Source: Fervidicella metallireducens AeB
GTDB lineage: Bacteria; Bacillota; Clostridia; Clostridiales; Caloramatoraceae
DNA: 64,000 bases
Assembly (NCBI RefSeq): GCF_000601455.1
Contig: NZ_AZQP01000005.1
Span: 36,064 to 100,063, forward strand
Direction: 5' to 3'
The notes below the pieces were generated by a model, which saw only the letters and a program-made list of their open reading frames with translations, was not told the DNA's origin and made no database searches. Positions 29,380 to 40,559 of the stretch are shown in pieces (position 1 is the stretch's first letter; the number at the start of each line of letters is the position of its first letter). The translations under genes were made by a program, and so were the position numbers.

Positions 29380-30195
29380 ATGGATAAAAACATAGGATTT
29401 ATAGGCTGCGGCAATATGGCAAAGGCAATAATAGGAGGTATAGTTAATTCAAAGCTTGTTTCACCTGAAAATATAATGGCTAGTAATCCTAGTAATAAAT
29501 CTTTAGACTTTGTCAGAGATAAGTATGAAGTCAGAACAACAAACAATAATCTGGAGGTAGCGGATTTTTCAGATATACTTTTTCTAGCTGTAAAACCCAA
29601 TAAATATAAGGAAATAATTTGCCAGATAAAAAATAGTGTTAAAAAAGATGTTATTATTGTTTCCATTGCTGCAGGAATAACAATAGAAACTATGGAGAGT
29701 TATTTTGAAAGGGATATTAAAATAGTTAGAACAATGCCAAATACTCCAGCACTTGTTGGAGAAGCAATGAGTGCTATCTGTGGAAATTACATTGTTTCAA
29801 GTGAAGAACTTGCTACCATAGTAAAGATATTTGAAAGCTTCGGAAAAACAGAAATAATTGAAGAAAGGCTTATGGACGCAATACCTTCTATAAGTGGTTC
29901 TTCACCAGCATATGTATATATGTTTATTGAAGCACTAGCTGATGGAGGAGTACTTAGGGGAATACCTAGGGAAAAAGCGTACAAGCTAGCAGCACAGGCA
30001 GTATTAGGTGCAGCCAAGATGGTTTTAGAAACAGGAAAACATCCAGGGGAATTAAAGGATAGTGTCTGCTCACCTGGAGGGACTACTATAGAAGCTATAT
30101 ATACTTTAGAAAAGAATAATTTCAGAGGTACAATAATATCAGCAATGGAGAGCTGCACAGAGAAGGCAATAAAAATGTCTAACAGCAATAAGTGA
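29380..30195 (+). CDS. proC: Pyrroline-5-carboxylate reductase
   Basis: ProC reduces 1-pyrroline-5-carboxylate to proline with NAD(P)H. The 271-residue protein has the N-terminal dinucleotide-binding motif GFIGCGNMAKAIIGG. The later block VRTMPNTPALVGEA and the C-terminal signature with ALADGGVLRGIPREKAYKLA then SPGGTTIEA complete the family pattern. Length and layout are normal. GGGAGGA precedes the ATG by seven bases. No other proline genes are adjacent. Confidence 0.95.
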   Translation: MDKNIGFIGCGNMAKAIIGGIVNSKLVSPENIMASNPSNKSLDFVRDKYEVRTTNNNLEVADFSDILFLAVKPNKYKEIICQIKNSVKKDVIIVSIAAGITIETMESYFERDIKIVRTMPNTPALVGEAMSAICGNYIVSSEELATIVKIFESFGKTEIIEERLMDAIPSISGSSPAYVYMFIEALADGGVLRGIPREKAYKLAAQAVLGAAKMVLETGKHPGELKDSVCSPGGTTIEAIYTLEKNNFRGTIISAMESCTEKAIKMSNSNK

Positions 30196-30262
30196 AGATG
30201 AATTTTGTACCAGATAATAATACCAATTGATAAGAAATATACTTTAATTAAGGGGGGATAAT

Positions 30263-31090
30263 GTGGCTAAGATAAGAGTCGTTGTGGATAGTACAGCGTA
30301 TTTTACAAAAGAATATGTATCAGAAAATAATATAGATGTAGTTCAATTGAAGGTAGAATTTGGCGGAGTAACTAAAGATGAAGGATTTCCCGGTGAGTTT
30401 GAGGAATTTTATAACAAGCTGAAAAACTCTACAGATTTCCCCGTAACTTCTCAACCTCCAGTTGGAGCATTTGTTAAAGTATTTCAGGATGCAGTTGATA
30501 ATGGAGAGGAAGTTATAACTTTAACCTTTTCATCTAAACTTAGCGGAACATATAATTGTGCTAAACTGGCAGCAGAAATGGTGGCACCAGATAAAATTAC
30601 AGTGATTGATTCTGAGAGTGCAGTTGCAGTGCATAGATTTTTAGCTGAAATTGCTGTTGACCTTGCAAAGGAAGGAAAAACAAGGGAAGAAATAATTAAG
30701 GCAATTGAAGATCAAAAAACAAGGATGGGAATTCACTTAACAGTTGGAAGTCTTGAATATATGAAAAGAGGAGGAAGGCTTTCAGGGGCAAAGGCTCTTG
30801 TTGGTACTCTTTTAAACATAAAACCCATAATTGGACTTGTAGATGGGCTGTTGATTCCTGTTGAAAAGGTAAGGGGAAAAAATAAGGCCATTGAAATGAT
30901 GATTTCAAAGATACCAGATGATGTAAAGAAAATAAGCATTGGTCAGGTATTAAACATGGAAGAAGCAAACAGGGTTAAGGCTATTTTAGAGGAAAAATTT
31001 AAAGATGCTGAAGTTACAATATATGAGGTAGGACCAGTAATTGGTTCTCATCTTGGGCCTGAAACTATAGGTCTATGTTATATCTGGTGA
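30263..31090 (+). CDS. DegV family (fatty-acid-binding) protein
   Basis: The 275-residue protein starts with VVVDSTAYFTKEYV and has TSQPPVGAF, TLSFSSKLSGTYNCA-like (LTFSSKLSGTYNCAKLA) and VGSLEYMKRGGRLSGA, the typical DegV blocks. DegV/FakB proteins bind a fatty acid and present it to the FakA kinase for phosphorylation. No fakA is visible in this window, so the role in exogenous fatty acid use is inferred from the family. The start is GTG with AGGGGGGA upstream. A terminator follows 26 bases after the stop. Confidence 0.93.
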   Translation: MAKIRVVVDSTAYFTKEYVSENNIDVVQLKVEFGGVTKDEGFPGEFEEFYNKLKNSTDFPVTSQPPVGAFVKVFQDAVDNGEEVITLTFSSKLSGTYNCAKLAAEMVAPDKITVIDSESAVAVHRFLAEIAVDLAKEGKTREEIIKAIEDQKTRMGIHLTVGSLEYMKRGGRLSGAKALVGTLLNIKPIIGLVDGLLIPVEKVRGKNKAIEMMISKIPDDVKKISIGQVLNMEEANRVKAILEEKFKDAEVTIYEVGPVIGSHLGPETIGLCYIW

Positions 31091-31115
31091 TTGTGTATAG
31101 AATAAATTTAAGTTT

Positions 31116-31139
31116 AAAGCAGCTATTCAGCTGCTTTTT
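31116..31139 (+). terminator. Intrinsic terminator after the DegV gene
   Basis: Nine-base stem AAAGCAGCT / AGCTGCTTT, four-base loop, T tract. Confidence 0.85.
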
Positions 31140-31284
31140 ACATGAAAATTTATATTGATTTTAAGTAAATTTTGGTATACACTTTAAAAGTTGTGATGAC
31201 ATAATTTAAAGAAGTGATTTAAACATAGATTATAAGAGATAATAATATTAAGCAATATATACTGAAAAGAAGGGCGGTTAAATA

Positions 31285-32547
31285 ATGGCAGATAACTTTT
31301 TACAGTTAGGTATAAAGGAAAATTTAACAGACATATTGAAGAAAAATGGAATAACTAAACCTATGCCAATTCAGGAGCAGACTATTCCCCTTATTTTAAA
31401 GGGAAAGGATGTAATTGGAGAGGCACAGACAGGAACAGGAAAAACCCTTGCATTTTTGCTTCCTATAATTCAGAAAATAAACCCAAAACTTCCTTATGTT
31501 CAGGCATTGATTATATCTCCTACAAGGGAATTGGCAATGCAGATAGCAGAAGAAGCAAAAAAACTATCAACTGTAAATGACGCAAAGGTGCTTTCTGTTT
31601 TTGGTGGTCAGGATGTTGACAGACAGCTTAAAAAACTTGATGGTAATGTACATATAGTAGTTGGAACCCCAGGAAGAATATTAGATCATCTAAAGAGAAG
31701 AACCCTTAATTTTGGAGGCTTAAATACCCTTGTAATAGATGAAGCTGATACTATACTTCAAATGGGATTTATGGAGGAAGTGGAAATTATTATACAAGCG
31801 ACACCTAAGCTAAAGCAGACAATGCTTTTTTCTGCAACAATCCCAAAGGGAATTCGCTCAATATGCTCAAAATATATGAGAAAACCAGAAGAAATAAGGA
31901 TAAAAACTAAAACAGTTACATTGGAAGAGATTGAACAGACTATTGTTGAAACTTCAGAGCGAAACAAAGAAAAGGCTTTTTTTGATTTATTAGAGGAGTA
32001 TAATCCATACCTTGCCATAATATTCTGTGGAACAAAAACAACAGCACAAGAGTTAAATGAAAAGATGATTTCAAGGGGATATCTCACTGATGAGATTCAT
32101 GGAGATCTTTCTCAGAATAAACGCTCACAGGTTATGAAAAAATTCAGAGAAGCAAAAATACAATATCTTGTTGCAACTGATATTGCTGCAAGGGGACTGG
32201 ATATAGAAGGTGTTTCACATGTTTTCAGTTATGATATTCCACATGATGTTGAGACATATATCCATAGAATTGGAAGAACAGGACGTGCAGGTGAGACAGG
32301 AAAAGCAATAACTTTGTGTACTCCAAAGGATAAGAAATATTTAGATTTAATTGAGAAGGGAATAAACAAAAAACTTGAAAAAAGGGTTATTGAAGATGAA
32401 TTTAAGTTTGAAGAAGCAAGTTATGAATTGGATAGCAGCAGAGGCAAAAAACCCTTTTCATCAAGACAGAACAGTAGAAGAAAAAAGTATAAGATAACTA
32501 TGGAGGATATTTTTACCTCATCTAAAGGAAAATCAAAAAAGAAATAA
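31285..32547 (+). CDS. DEAD-box RNA helicase
   Basis: The 420-residue ATP-dependent RNA helicase has all core motifs in order: the Q motif (MPIQEQTIP), Walker A AQTGTGKT, PTRELAMQ, TPGRI, DEAD, SAT, the ARGLD block and HRIGRTGRAG. A short basic C-terminal tail (residues 385-420, rich in Lys, Arg and Ser) probably binds RNA. It resembles CshA/CshB-type cold-shock and ribosome-assembly helicases; the precise ortholog cannot be settled by eye. The start ATG follows AAGGGCGG. It is monocistronic with a terminator directly after it. Confidence 0.92.
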   Translation: MADNFLQLGIKENLTDILKKNGITKPMPIQEQTIPLILKGKDVIGEAQTGTGKTLAFLLPIIQKINPKLPYVQALIISPTRELAMQIAEEAKKLSTVNDAKVLSVFGGQDVDRQLKKLDGNVHIVVGTPGRILDHLKRRTLNFGGLNTLVIDEADTILQMGFMEEVEIIIQATPKLKQTMLFSATIPKGIRSICSKYMRKPEEIRIKTKTVTLEEIEQTIVETSERNKEKAFFDLLEEYNPYLAIIFCGTKTTAQELNEKMISRGYLTDEIHGDLSQNKRSQVMKKFREAKIQYLVATDIAARGLDIEGVSHVFSYDIPHDVETYIHRIGRTGRAGETGKAITLCTPKDKKYLDLIEKGINKKLEKRVIEDEFKFEEASYELDSSRGKKPFSSRQNSRRKKYKITMEDIFTSSKGKSKKK

Positions 32548-32555
32548 ACCTTACA

Positions 32556-32590
32556 AAAAACACCGATGAAGTTTGTTCCTCGGTGTTTTT
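32556..32590 (+). terminator. Intrinsic terminator after the helicase gene
   Basis: Stem AAAAACACCGA / TCGGTGTTTTT with a 12-base loop. The remaining 200 bases to the next gene hold no recognisable element beyond AT-rich promoter-like sequence. Confidence 0.85.
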
Positions 32591-32804
32591 AAAATTTTTT
32601 ATACAAGAATTGAAGGAAAGTTAATTTAAATAAAGCGTAAATAAGATAAATGGATATAATTTAGGATAAAAATATAAAATAAGCTTTAATGTTGTTGTTT
32701 CCTTTATTTTGAAAAGTTGTTACATAAACAGACTTGTACTAAAATTAATCTATTGGAATAAGCTTAAAGTATAAAACTACATTATTAAGAAAGTAGGTCT
32801 TTAT

Positions 32805-35800
32805 ATGCACAAAAAAATATACTGTGGATTAGACGTTGGCTCAACAACTATAAAACTTGTTGTTATAGACAGTAACTATAATATTAAATATAGCAGATAC
32901 CAAAGACACTATTCGGACATAAAGAATACTTTAAGTCGGATGCTCTGTGAAGCAAAGGAAAATTTTCCCTATGAAAACATAACGATGATGGTCACAGGTT
33001 CAGGTGGTTTATCAGTGTCAAAGTGGCTTGGAGTACCATTTATTCAGGAGGTAGTGGCATGTACAAAAACCATAGAAACTTTGGCAAAGGAAACTGATGT
33101 TGCAATTGAACTTGGTGGTGAAGATGCAAAAATAACTTATTTTGATGGGACTATCGATCAAAGAATGAATGGTACCTGTGCAGGAGGAACTGGAGCATTT
33201 ATTGATCAGATGGCTGTACTTCTTCAGACAGATGCAATGGGTTTAAATGAACTAGCAAAGAAACATGAGGTTATTTATCCTATTGCATCAAGATGCGGAG
33301 TTTTTGCAAAGACAGACATTCAGCCTTTGCTAAATCAAGGAGCAAGAAAGGAAGATATAGCAGCATCTGTTTTTCAGGCTGTTGTTAATCAGACTATTGG
33401 AGGACTTGCCTGTGGTAAACCAATAAAAGGTAAAGTGGCTTTTTTAGGTGGTCCATTATATTTCCTATCAGAGTTAAGACAAAGATTTATTGAGACTTTA
33501 AATTTAAGGGAAGACGAGGTTATTTTTCCTGAGAATTCTCAGTTATTCGTTGCAATAGGTGCAGCTATTTCTTCAGTATCAGGGAAAGAAACTAAATTTG
33601 AGGTTTTAGAAAATAAATTGATAAATAGTAAAAATGAAGTTTCAGATGAAGTGGAGCTTTTAGGGCCATTATTTGAGAGTGAAGATGAGTATATAAGTTT
33701 TAAAGAAAGACATGGGAAAAATTCAGTAAAACGCAGAGATTTATCGACATATAGTGGTGATTGTTATCTTGGAATAGATGCAGGTTCTACAACAACAAAG
33801 GCGGTTTTAATAGATGAAGATGGACAACTTCTATACTCATATTATGGAAGTAATGGGGGAAGTCCTTTAAAATCAACTATAAAAATATTGAAGGATTTAT
33901 ACAGTAAACTGCCTAAGGATGCAGTAATTAAAAACTCAGCAGTAACAGGTTATGGAGAAGAATTATTAAAGGCAGGTCTTTTTATAGATATTGGAGAAAT
34001 TGAAACTGTTGCTCATTACAAAGCAGCTGAGTTTTTCCTAAAGGGTGTTGATTTTATACTGGATATTGGCGGTCAGGATATGAAATGCCTGAGAATAAAA
34101 AATGGTGTAATTGATAACATACTTTTAAATGAAGCATGTTCTTCAGGTTGTGGTTCTTTTATTGAAACCTTTGCAAAATCACTGAATTTTGGAGTTGAAG
34201 ATTTTGCAAGGGAGGCGTTATTTGCAAAACAGCCTGTTGATTTGGGTTCAAGATGTACAGTGTTTATGAATTCTAAGGTTAAACAGGCACAGAAGGAAGG
34301 TGCAACTGTTGGGGATATATCTGCAGGGCTTTCCTATTCGGTTATAAAGAACGCCTTATATAAGGTAATTAAAATAAAGGATCCAAAGGAACTTGGAGAA
34401 AAAATAATAGTTCAAGGCGGGACATTTAATAATGATGCAGTTTTAAGAAGTTTTGAGATTATCTCTGGCAGAGAAGCTGTAAGACCAGATATAGCAGGAT
34501 TAATGGGAGCATTTGGAGCAGCACTGATAGCAAGGGATAAATGTGACAAAGCAAAAAAGAGCAGCATTATAAACATTGAAAAATTAGATGAATTTGAATT
34601 TAATCAGGATATCAGAAGATGTGGTTTGTGCGGAAACAACTGTCTTTTAACCGTTACCAATTTTGATGGAGAAAGAAAATTTATTTCTGGAAACAGATGT
34701 GAGAGGGCTTTAGGAATAGATTTAAAAACTAAGGACGTGCCGAATCTTTTTGATTTTAAATATAAAAGAGCATTTTTATATAAACCTTTAAGAAAAGAGG
34801 ATGCCAAGAGGGGTATTGTTGGTATCCCAAGGGTTCTTAATATTTACGAGAATTATCCCCTTTGGTTTACTTTCTTTAATGAATTAGGATTTAGAGTTGA
34901 AATCTCAGATAGATCAACAAAGAGAATTTATGAAATGGGTATAGACACTATTCCTTCAGATACTGCTTGCTATCCTGCAAAGATTGTTCATGGACATATA
35001 ATGAATTTGATTAATAAGAAGGTTGATTTTATATTTTATCCATGTATTCCTTTTGAAAGGAAAGAACAGGAAGAGGCTAATAATCACTACAACTGTCCTA
35101 TTGTAACTTCTTATCCGGAGGTTATTAAGAACAATGTAGATGAGTTGAAGGAACGAAATATTAAATTTTTAAATCCCTTTTTACCAATAGATGATAAAAA
35201 GAGATTAATAAAGAGACTGGTTGAAGAATTTCAGGTTTTTAATATTCCACAAAGTGAGATTGTGTCTGCAGCTGAAAAGGCTTGGGCTGAACAGGAGAAA
35301 TACAGGGATGATATAAGAAAAAAGGGTGAGGAGGTTTTAGATTACCTTGAAAGGACAGGAAAAAGAGGAATTGTTCTTGCAGGACGCCCCTACCATGTTG
35401 ATCCAGAGATTAATCATGGTATTCCTGATTTAATAACCTCTTTAGATATGGCTGTGCTAACTGAGGATTCTGTGGCACATCTCGGTGAGGTTGAAAGGCC
35501 TTTAAGGGTTGTGGATCAGTGGGTTTACCATTCAAGACTTTATGCAGCAGCATCCTTTGTGGCTAAGCAGCATAATCTTGAGCTGATACAACTAAATTCC
35601 TTTGGTTGCGGCCTTGATGCTGTAACAACTGATCAGGTAAATGAGATATTGGCAGCATATGAAAAAATATATACTGTTTTAAAGATAGATGAAGGGAATA
35701 ATCTAGGAGCTGTAAAAATTCGTCTCCGTTCATTAAAGGCTGCCCTTGAGGAAAGGGATAATTTAGGATTTAAGCCAAGGAAAACAGGGGAAAATAGTGA

Positions 35801-37079
35801 GAGAATAATTTTTACAAAGGAAATGAAAAAAGCACATACAATCCTTGCACCACAGATGTCTCCTATACATTTTGAATTATTGCAGGAAGCCTTCAGCGTT
35901 TCAGGATACAATTTCGAGGTACTTGGTTCTACTGACAGAAGCTGTATAGAAGAAGGACTGAAGTATGTAAATAATGACGCCTGCTATCCATCCATTATTG
36001 TTATTGGACAAATAATTGCTGCTTTAAAATCAGGAAAGTATGATTTAAATAATGTTTCGGTAATGATTTCCCAGACTGGGGGAGGATGCAGGGCAACAAA
36101 TTATATAGGTTTCTTAAGAAAAGCTTTAAAGGATGCTGGATTTGAAAAGATACCAGTAATATCATTAAATGCTGTTGGACTTGAGAAAAATCCAGGTTTT
36201 AAAGTAACCATGCCACTGTTAAACAGGGCGTTAATGGCTTTAATTTATGGGGATCTATTTATGAGAGTTGTCTACAGGGTAAGACCATATGAAAAGATAC
36301 CGGGTTCAACAAATATGCTTCATGAAAAATGGGTACAAAAGTGTAAAGAATCTATAAGAAATGGAAAGTTAAATGAATTTAACAGAAATATATGGCAAAT
36401 AGTTTCTGATTTTGACAACATCGAGATAAAAGATATTAAAAAGCCGAGGGTTGGAGTTGTTGGTGAAATACTGGTTAAATTTCATCCTATGGCAAATAAT
36501 GATGTTGTAAAAATTATTGAGGAAGAGGGAGCAGAGGCAGTTGTTCCTGATTTAACAGACTTTTTATTGTATAGTGCATATGATGCAGATTTTAAATATA
36601 CTCACTTATCAGGAAGCAAAAGGTCACAGATATTTGGAAAACTGGCTATAAAGGTAATTGAGTTTTACAGAAAAGAGATGAAAAAGGCCCTTGCATCAAG
36701 TAAAAGATTTGAAGCACCAAAATCAATTGAGCATCTGGCAGAAATGGCTTCAGATATATTATCTATAGGTAATCAGACTGGAGAGGGATGGTTCTTAACA
36801 GCAGAAATGCTTGAACTTATTGAAAGCGGTGTTCCAAATATTTTATGTTTACAGCCCTTTGCATGTCTGCCTAATCATGTCTGTGGAAAGGGCATGATTA
36901 AGGAACTTAAACGTAGATATTCAAAGGCTAATATCTCAGCAGTTGACTATGACCCAGGAGCAAGTCAGGTTAACCAGCTGAACAGAATAAAATTAATGAT
37001 GTCCGTTGCATTTAAGAATATGAACAAAGATACTCAGGAAGACACTAATTTGCTAGAAGTTGCAAGTACTAGGGAGTGA
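32805..37079 (+). CDS. Giant acyl-CoA dehydratase activase-related protein (two BcrAD/BadFG ATPase domains plus DUF2229)
   Basis: This 1424-residue protein contains two ASKHA-fold ATPase domains. The first (about 1-260) starts [15 protein letters not shown] and has [10 protein letters not shown] and [10 protein letters not shown]. The second (about 320-590) starts [15 protein letters not shown] and has ACSSGCGSF and SRCTVF. A cysteine-containing linker ([12 protein letters not shown]) leads into a long DUF2229 and HgdB-like region with many conserved cysteines ([15 protein letters not shown]). Activases of this family use ATP and an [4Fe-4S] cluster to inject one electron into 2-hydroxyacyl-CoA dehydratases. 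Full-length fusions of this type are widespread in Clostridia, but their substrate is unknown. No dehydratase gene lies beside it. The start codon is ATG, with only a weak AAGAAAGTAGG ribosome binding site. Confidence 0.88.
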   Translation: MHKKIYCGLDVGSTTIKLVVIDSNYNIKYSRYQRHYSDIKNTLSRMLCEAKENFPYENITMMVTGSGGLSVSKWLGVPFIQEVVACTKTIETLAKETDVAIELGGEDAKITYFDGTIDQRMNGTCAGGTGAFIDQMAVLLQTDAMGLNELAKKHEVIYPIASRCGVFAKTDIQPLLNQGARKEDIAASVFQAVVNQTIGGLACGKPIKGKVAFLGGPLYFLSELRQRFIETLNLREDEVIFPENSQLFVAIGAAISSVSGKETKFEVLENKLINSKNEVSDEVELLGPLFESEDEYISFKERHGKNSVKRRDLSTYSGDCYLGIDAGSTTTKAVLIDEDGQLLYSYYGSNGGSPLKSTIKILKDLYSKLPKDAVIKNSAVTGYGEELLKAGLFIDIGEIETVAHYKAAEFFLKGVDFILDIGGQDMKCLRIKNGVIDNILLNEACSSGCGSFIETFAKSLNFGVEDFAREALFAKQPVDLGSRCTVFMNSKVKQAQKEGATVGDISAGLSYSVIKNALYKVIKIKDPKELGEKIIVQGGTFNNDAVLRSFEIISGREAVRPDIAGLMGAFGAALIARDKCDKAKKSSIINIEKLDEFEFNQDIRRCGLCGNNCLLTVTNFDGERKFISGNRCERALGIDLKTKDVPNLFDFKYKRAFLYKPLRKEDAKRGIVGIPRVLNIYENYPLWFTFFNELGFRVEISDRSTKRIYEMGIDTIPSDTACYPAKIVHGHIMNLINKKVDFIFYPCIPFERKEQEEANNHYNCPIVTSYPEVIKNNVDELKERNIKFLNPFLPIDDKKRLIKRLVEEFQVFNIPQSEIVSAAEKAWAEQEKYRDDIRKKGEEVLDYLERTGKRGIVLAGRPYHVDPEINHGIPDLITSLDMAVLTEDSVAHLGEVERPLRVVDQWVYHSRLYAAASFVAKQHNLELIQLNSFGCGLDAVTTDQVNEILAAYEKIYTVLKIDEGNNLGAVKIRLRSLKAALEERDNLGFKPRKTGENSERIIFTKEMKKAHTILAPQMSPIHFELLQEAFSVSGYNFEVLGSTDRSCIEEGLKYVNNDACYPSIIVIGQIIAALKSGKYDLNNVSVMISQTGGGCRATNYIGFLRKALKDAGFEKIPVISLNAVGLEKNPGFKVTMPLLNRALMALIYGDLFMRVVYRVRPYEKIPGSTNMLHEKWVQKCKESIRNGKLNEFNRNIWQIVSDFDNIEIKDIKKPRVGVVGEILVKFHPMANNDVVKIIEEEGAEAVVPDLTDFLLYSAYDADFKYTHLSGSKRSQIFGKLAIKVIEFYRKEMKKALASSKRFEAPKSIEHLAEMASDILSIGNQTGEGWFLTAEMLELIESGVPNILCLQPFACLPNHVCGKGMIKELKRRYSKANISAVDYDPGASQVNQLNRIKLMMSVAFKNMNKDTQEDTNLLEVASTRE

Positions 37080-37082
37080 TTT

Positions 37083-37131
37083 AAAAAATCTCAGTTATTT
37101 ATTATTGACATAAATAACTGAGATTTTTTAT
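37083..37131 (+). terminator. Intrinsic terminator after the activase gene
   Basis: Seventeen-base stem AAAAATCTCAGTTATTT / AAATAACTGAGATTTTT with an 11-base loop and T tract. It insulates the cas operon that follows. Confidence 0.9.
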
Positions 37132-37314
37132 AACTAAAATTAATAATAAATGTAAATTGCTGTATAAAAATATATGATTAGGGGTATTAATCTGAATTAT
37201 GAGTAGCTAAAATGAAAGTTATGATAAAATTTACATTTTAGTTAAAATTATGAAGGATTTTGTTAATGAATGTCTAATATATAATATTACAGAAATATTA
37301 CAAAGGTGGGTATT

Positions 37315-38067
37315 ATGAGATTGAGAATTACGATAAAACCAATAAAGAATAAAGCGATGAATATTAACTATAACTATTATTTATCATCACTGTGTTATAG
37401 TTTTTTAAATAAAGGTAACAAAAATTTTGCAAAAATGCTTCATGAAGAAGGGTTTGAAGCATCAGGGAAAAAATTTAAACTTTTTACTTTTTCACAATTG
37501 TTTTGTGAGAGGTATAAGATAGATGGTACTTATGTTACATTTTTAGATTGTGTAAATTGGTATGTAAGTTCGCCTATAAATGAATTTATATTATATTTTG
37601 CCCAAGCACTTTTGAATGAAGAAAAAATTAATATTGGTGGAGTTGAGTTTTTGGTAGAAAATGTAGAAGTTCTAGAACAGATAAAGTTAAAAGAAAGAAC
37701 AATTTTTAAAAGTCTTTCACCTATTGTGGTAAATTCAGGTGAAATTATCAATGGTGAATTTAAACAGATATTTTTATCAATAGATAATGAAAAATTTAAA
37801 GAGAATTTAAAAAACAATCTTATAAAGAAATATTTTGCATTATATAAAAGTCTTCCTAAAAATTTGAATTTAGATATCAATATGTTAGATAAAGATAAGT
37901 ATAAAAGAGGGAAGAGAATCAATATTAAGAACAGTTTTATCAAAGGCTATATGGCAACTTTTGAAGTTAGTGGAAGCGAGGAGTTAATTTTAATGGGATA
38001 TGATGCAGGGTATGGAAGTAAAAATAGCATGGGGTGTGGTATGGTGGAGATAATAAATACATATTAA
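37315..38067 (+). CDS. cas6: Cas6 crRNA-processing endoribonuclease
   Basis: The 250-residue protein has the Cas6 layout of two ferredoxin-like domains, ending in the glycine-rich loop GYDAGYGSKNSMGCGMVEI. Cas6 cuts the repeat part of the array transcript to release crRNAs with an 8-base 5' handle; the repeat end ATTGAAAG fits this. The catalytic residue cannot be named by eye. I chose the ATG at 37315 with AAAGGTGGG just upstream; a GTG at 37306 lies inside that site. A TATAAT box at 37280-37285 suggests a promoter about 30 bases before it, though the -35 is weak. It is the first gene of the effector operon. Confidence 0.9.
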   Translation: MRLRITIKPIKNKAMNINYNYYLSSLCYSFLNKGNKNFAKMLHEEGFEASGKKFKLFTFSQLFCERYKIDGTYVTFLDCVNWYVSSPINEFILYFAQALLNEEKINIGGVEFLVENVEVLEQIKLKERTIFKSLSPIVVNSGEIINGEFKQIFLSIDNEKFKENLKNNLIKKYFALYKSLPKNLNLDINMLDKDKYKRGKRINIKNSFIKGYMATFEVSGSEELILMGYDAGYGSKNSMGCGMVEIINTY

Positions 38068-38111
38068 ATATAATAAATTAAATAATTGCTTAAATAGAGG
38101 TGCATATAAAG

Positions 38112-40550
38112 ATGGATCTTAAAACTACAGATTGTGGGTTAAATTTACAGGAATATAAAGATTTTTTTAAAATTATTACAGGGTTTTATCCATATAAATT
38201 TCAAATTAGTATTGCAGAGAAATTATTAAATAATAAAAATGTCATTATGCAGGCCCCAACAGGATCTGGAAAGACATGGGCGAGCATAATGCCATATTTA
38301 TACTCATGCTATAAAGGGATTAATTTCCCACGAAAATTAATATATAGTTTGCCATTAAGAGTATTAGCTAATAGTTTATATAGTGAAGTAAATGAAAAAA
38401 TAAACAGAATAGATAGCATTTTCAAAAGAAAGCCAAAGGTTACTATACAAACAGGAGAGAATAATCAAGATCCTTATTTGCTTGAAGGAGATATAATATT
38501 TACTACAATTGATCAAAGTCTTAGTTCTTTATTATCAATACCACTTTCCTTATCTATAAATCAAGGTAATATAAATCCAGGAGTGATTTTCACTTCGTAT
38601 TTAGTTTTTGATGAATTTCATTTATTAGAAGTAGGACGGGCATTATCTACACTATACAATATACTAAACAAAATAAGTGATATAACTCCATTTTGTTTAA
38701 TGACAGCAACACTTTCAGATGAGCTACTTGATAACTATAGTAAGAAATTAAATGCTGAAAAAATTTTTATTAGCCCAGAAGAGATAACTAATATTGGAAG
38801 TCAAGTGAATAAAATCAGGAATGTTATAGTTAAAAAAGAAGCAATAAATATAGAGAATATAGTTAAAGAGCATAAAAAAAAGTCAATAATTATTTGTAAT
38901 ACAGTTGATAGTTGTAAAGAAGTATATTTGAATCTTAAAAAGGAAAAGGAAAAAAATCAGTTGTTGAAAAATACTCAATTAACATGTATTCATTCACAAT
39001 TTTTTTCACAGGATAGGAGAGAAAAAGAAGAGCTTATAAAAAAATATTTTAGTAAAAATAGTAATGAAAATGCAATTCTAGTTGCAACTCAGGTTATTGA
39101 AGTTGGAATTGATATCAGTTGTGAAGTTATGCATACAGAAATTTCACCAATTAACTCTTTTCTTCAAAGGATAGGTAGATGTGTGCGTTATGGTGGAGAA
39201 AATGGAGTAATAGAAAAGGGATTAATCTTTGTATATGATGTTAAAAATATTAAAAATAATGGTGAAGAGAAAAATAATTCATATTTACCCTATGATTTTG
39301 AATTGTGCATGGATACATATAACAATTTGATGAGATTAGGAGAAAGACAAAATTTGGATTATTTTAAGAGTCAGGAATTAATAAATGATATATTGATGAA
39401 AAAGGAACTAAAAGAATTTAACTCTATTAATGAAAATCAAATAAATAGATTTGAAGAAATAATCAGCTGCTGGTTAAAGCCAGAAAGAAGCTATGCAAGT
39501 AGATTAATCAGGCAGATAGATTCAGTAAATGTTCTAATATCATCTAATACTAATGAAATAAGTGATCCATATATATATGAGATGATTTCAATTAATCGCT
39601 ATTCATTACTTTCTAAGCTTAAAGATATTGAGAAAGAATATGATGATGATTGGATTATTAAAGTTATTGTAGAATCAAATTTTGATGATGATTTTTGGGG
39701 TAAGTATAGTTATATATCTGTAGGGGTAAATGATATAAGATTAAAAAATGAGAATATACTAATACTTAATTCTAAATATGTCTTTTATGACGAAGAAATA
39801 GGACTGAATTTTCAGGGAATAGGAGAAAAACAATCCTATAAGTTAGTGAAAAATGATAATAAAAAGAATTTTATTATAACTAAAGATACTTATATTGAAC
39901 ATATTGAACTCATGATTAAGGTATACGAGGAATATTTTAAAGATGAAATAAGCTATATATCAAAAAAGATAGAACAAAAATATAAAGTTGATTTTAATAT
40001 TGATGAAATAATTAAATTTATAATCATAATACATGACTATGGGAAACTAAATGAAAAATGGCAAGCAGCAGTAAGAAGTTATCAAAGTAAAAATAACAAA
40101 TATAATACTGGAGAAATTTTAGCACATACTGATTTTAATCCAGAGTATGATAAAAAGATACAGCTACCTAATCATGCAGGAATAGGAGCAATTGTTGGAT
40201 TTGCCTTAGTTGAGCAGATTTTTGAAGAAGGCGAAGAAATAGGAAAAGTTATCTTAAATACCATTGTAAAACATCATTCTATATACAATTTTTCGTCTGA
40301 AAAATATAAGATTATTAAAGATGGTAGAGAGTTAATAGAGAAACTTTTGAAAAAGTATTGTCCTTCAATAGTGAAAAAAATAGATTTTAGTGATGAAATA
40401 TTATTTAGTTTTGATAAATGTGAATTTAGAAATGAAGATGTTATTTCATTTTCAAAAATTAAGTCAAATTTTGAAGCACTGCTTTATTTTATATCTTCAA
40501 GGATACTCAGAATATGCGACCAAAAATCATTTGATTTTAAAGAGAGGTGA
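38112..40550 (+). CDS. cas3: Cas3 helicase-nuclease with C-terminal HD domain
   Basis: The 812-residue protein unwinds and degrades target DNA once the Cascade complex has bound. Its helicase part comes first: Walker A PTGSGKTW (Lys54), DEFH (Asp167), TATLS, IEVGIDIS and QRIGRCVRYGG by residue 365. The HD nuclease follows near the C-terminus: IIIHDYGKLNEKWQ (His641, Asp642), LPNHAGIGA and IVKHHSI. Most type I Cas3 proteins carry HD at the N-terminus, so the order is reversed here; a C-terminal HD is known from subtype I-U/I-G. I chose the ATG at 38112 after AGAGGTG. The gene's TGA lies in the ribosome binding site of the next gene. Confidence 0.9.
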   Translation: MDLKTTDCGLNLQEYKDFFKIITGFYPYKFQISIAEKLLNNKNVIMQAPTGSGKTWASIMPYLYSCYKGINFPRKLIYSLPLRVLANSLYSEVNEKINRIDSIFKRKPKVTIQTGENNQDPYLLEGDIIFTTIDQSLSSLLSIPLSLSINQGNINPGVIFTSYLVFDEFHLLEVGRALSTLYNILNKISDITPFCLMTATLSDELLDNYSKKLNAEKIFISPEEITNIGSQVNKIRNVIVKKEAINIENIVKEHKKKSIIICNTVDSCKEVYLNLKKEKEKNQLLKNTQLTCIHSQFFSQDRREKEELIKKYFSKNSNENAILVATQVIEVGIDISCEVMHTEISPINSFLQRIGRCVRYGGENGVIEKGLIFVYDVKNIKNNGEEKNNSYLPYDFELCMDTYNNLMRLGERQNLDYFKSQELINDILMKKELKEFNSINENQINRFEEIISCWLKPERSYASRLIRQIDSVNVLISSNTNEISDPYIYEMISINRYSLLSKLKDIEKEYDDDWIIKVIVESNFDDDFWGKYSYISVGVNDIRLKNENILILNSKYVFYDEEIGLNFQGIGEKQSYKLVKNDNKKNFIITKDTYIEHIELMIKVYEEYFKDEISYISKKIEQKYKVDFNIDEIIKFIIIIHDYGKLNEKWQAAVRSYQSKNNKYNTGEILAHTDFNPEYDKKIQLPNHAGIGAIVGFALVEQIFEEGEEIGKVILNTIVKHHSIYNFSSEKYKIIKDGRELIEKLLKKYCPSIVKKIDFSDEILFSFDKCEFRNEDVISFSKIKSNFEALLYFISSRILRICDQKSFDFKER

Positions 40551-40559
40551 TAAAAAAGA

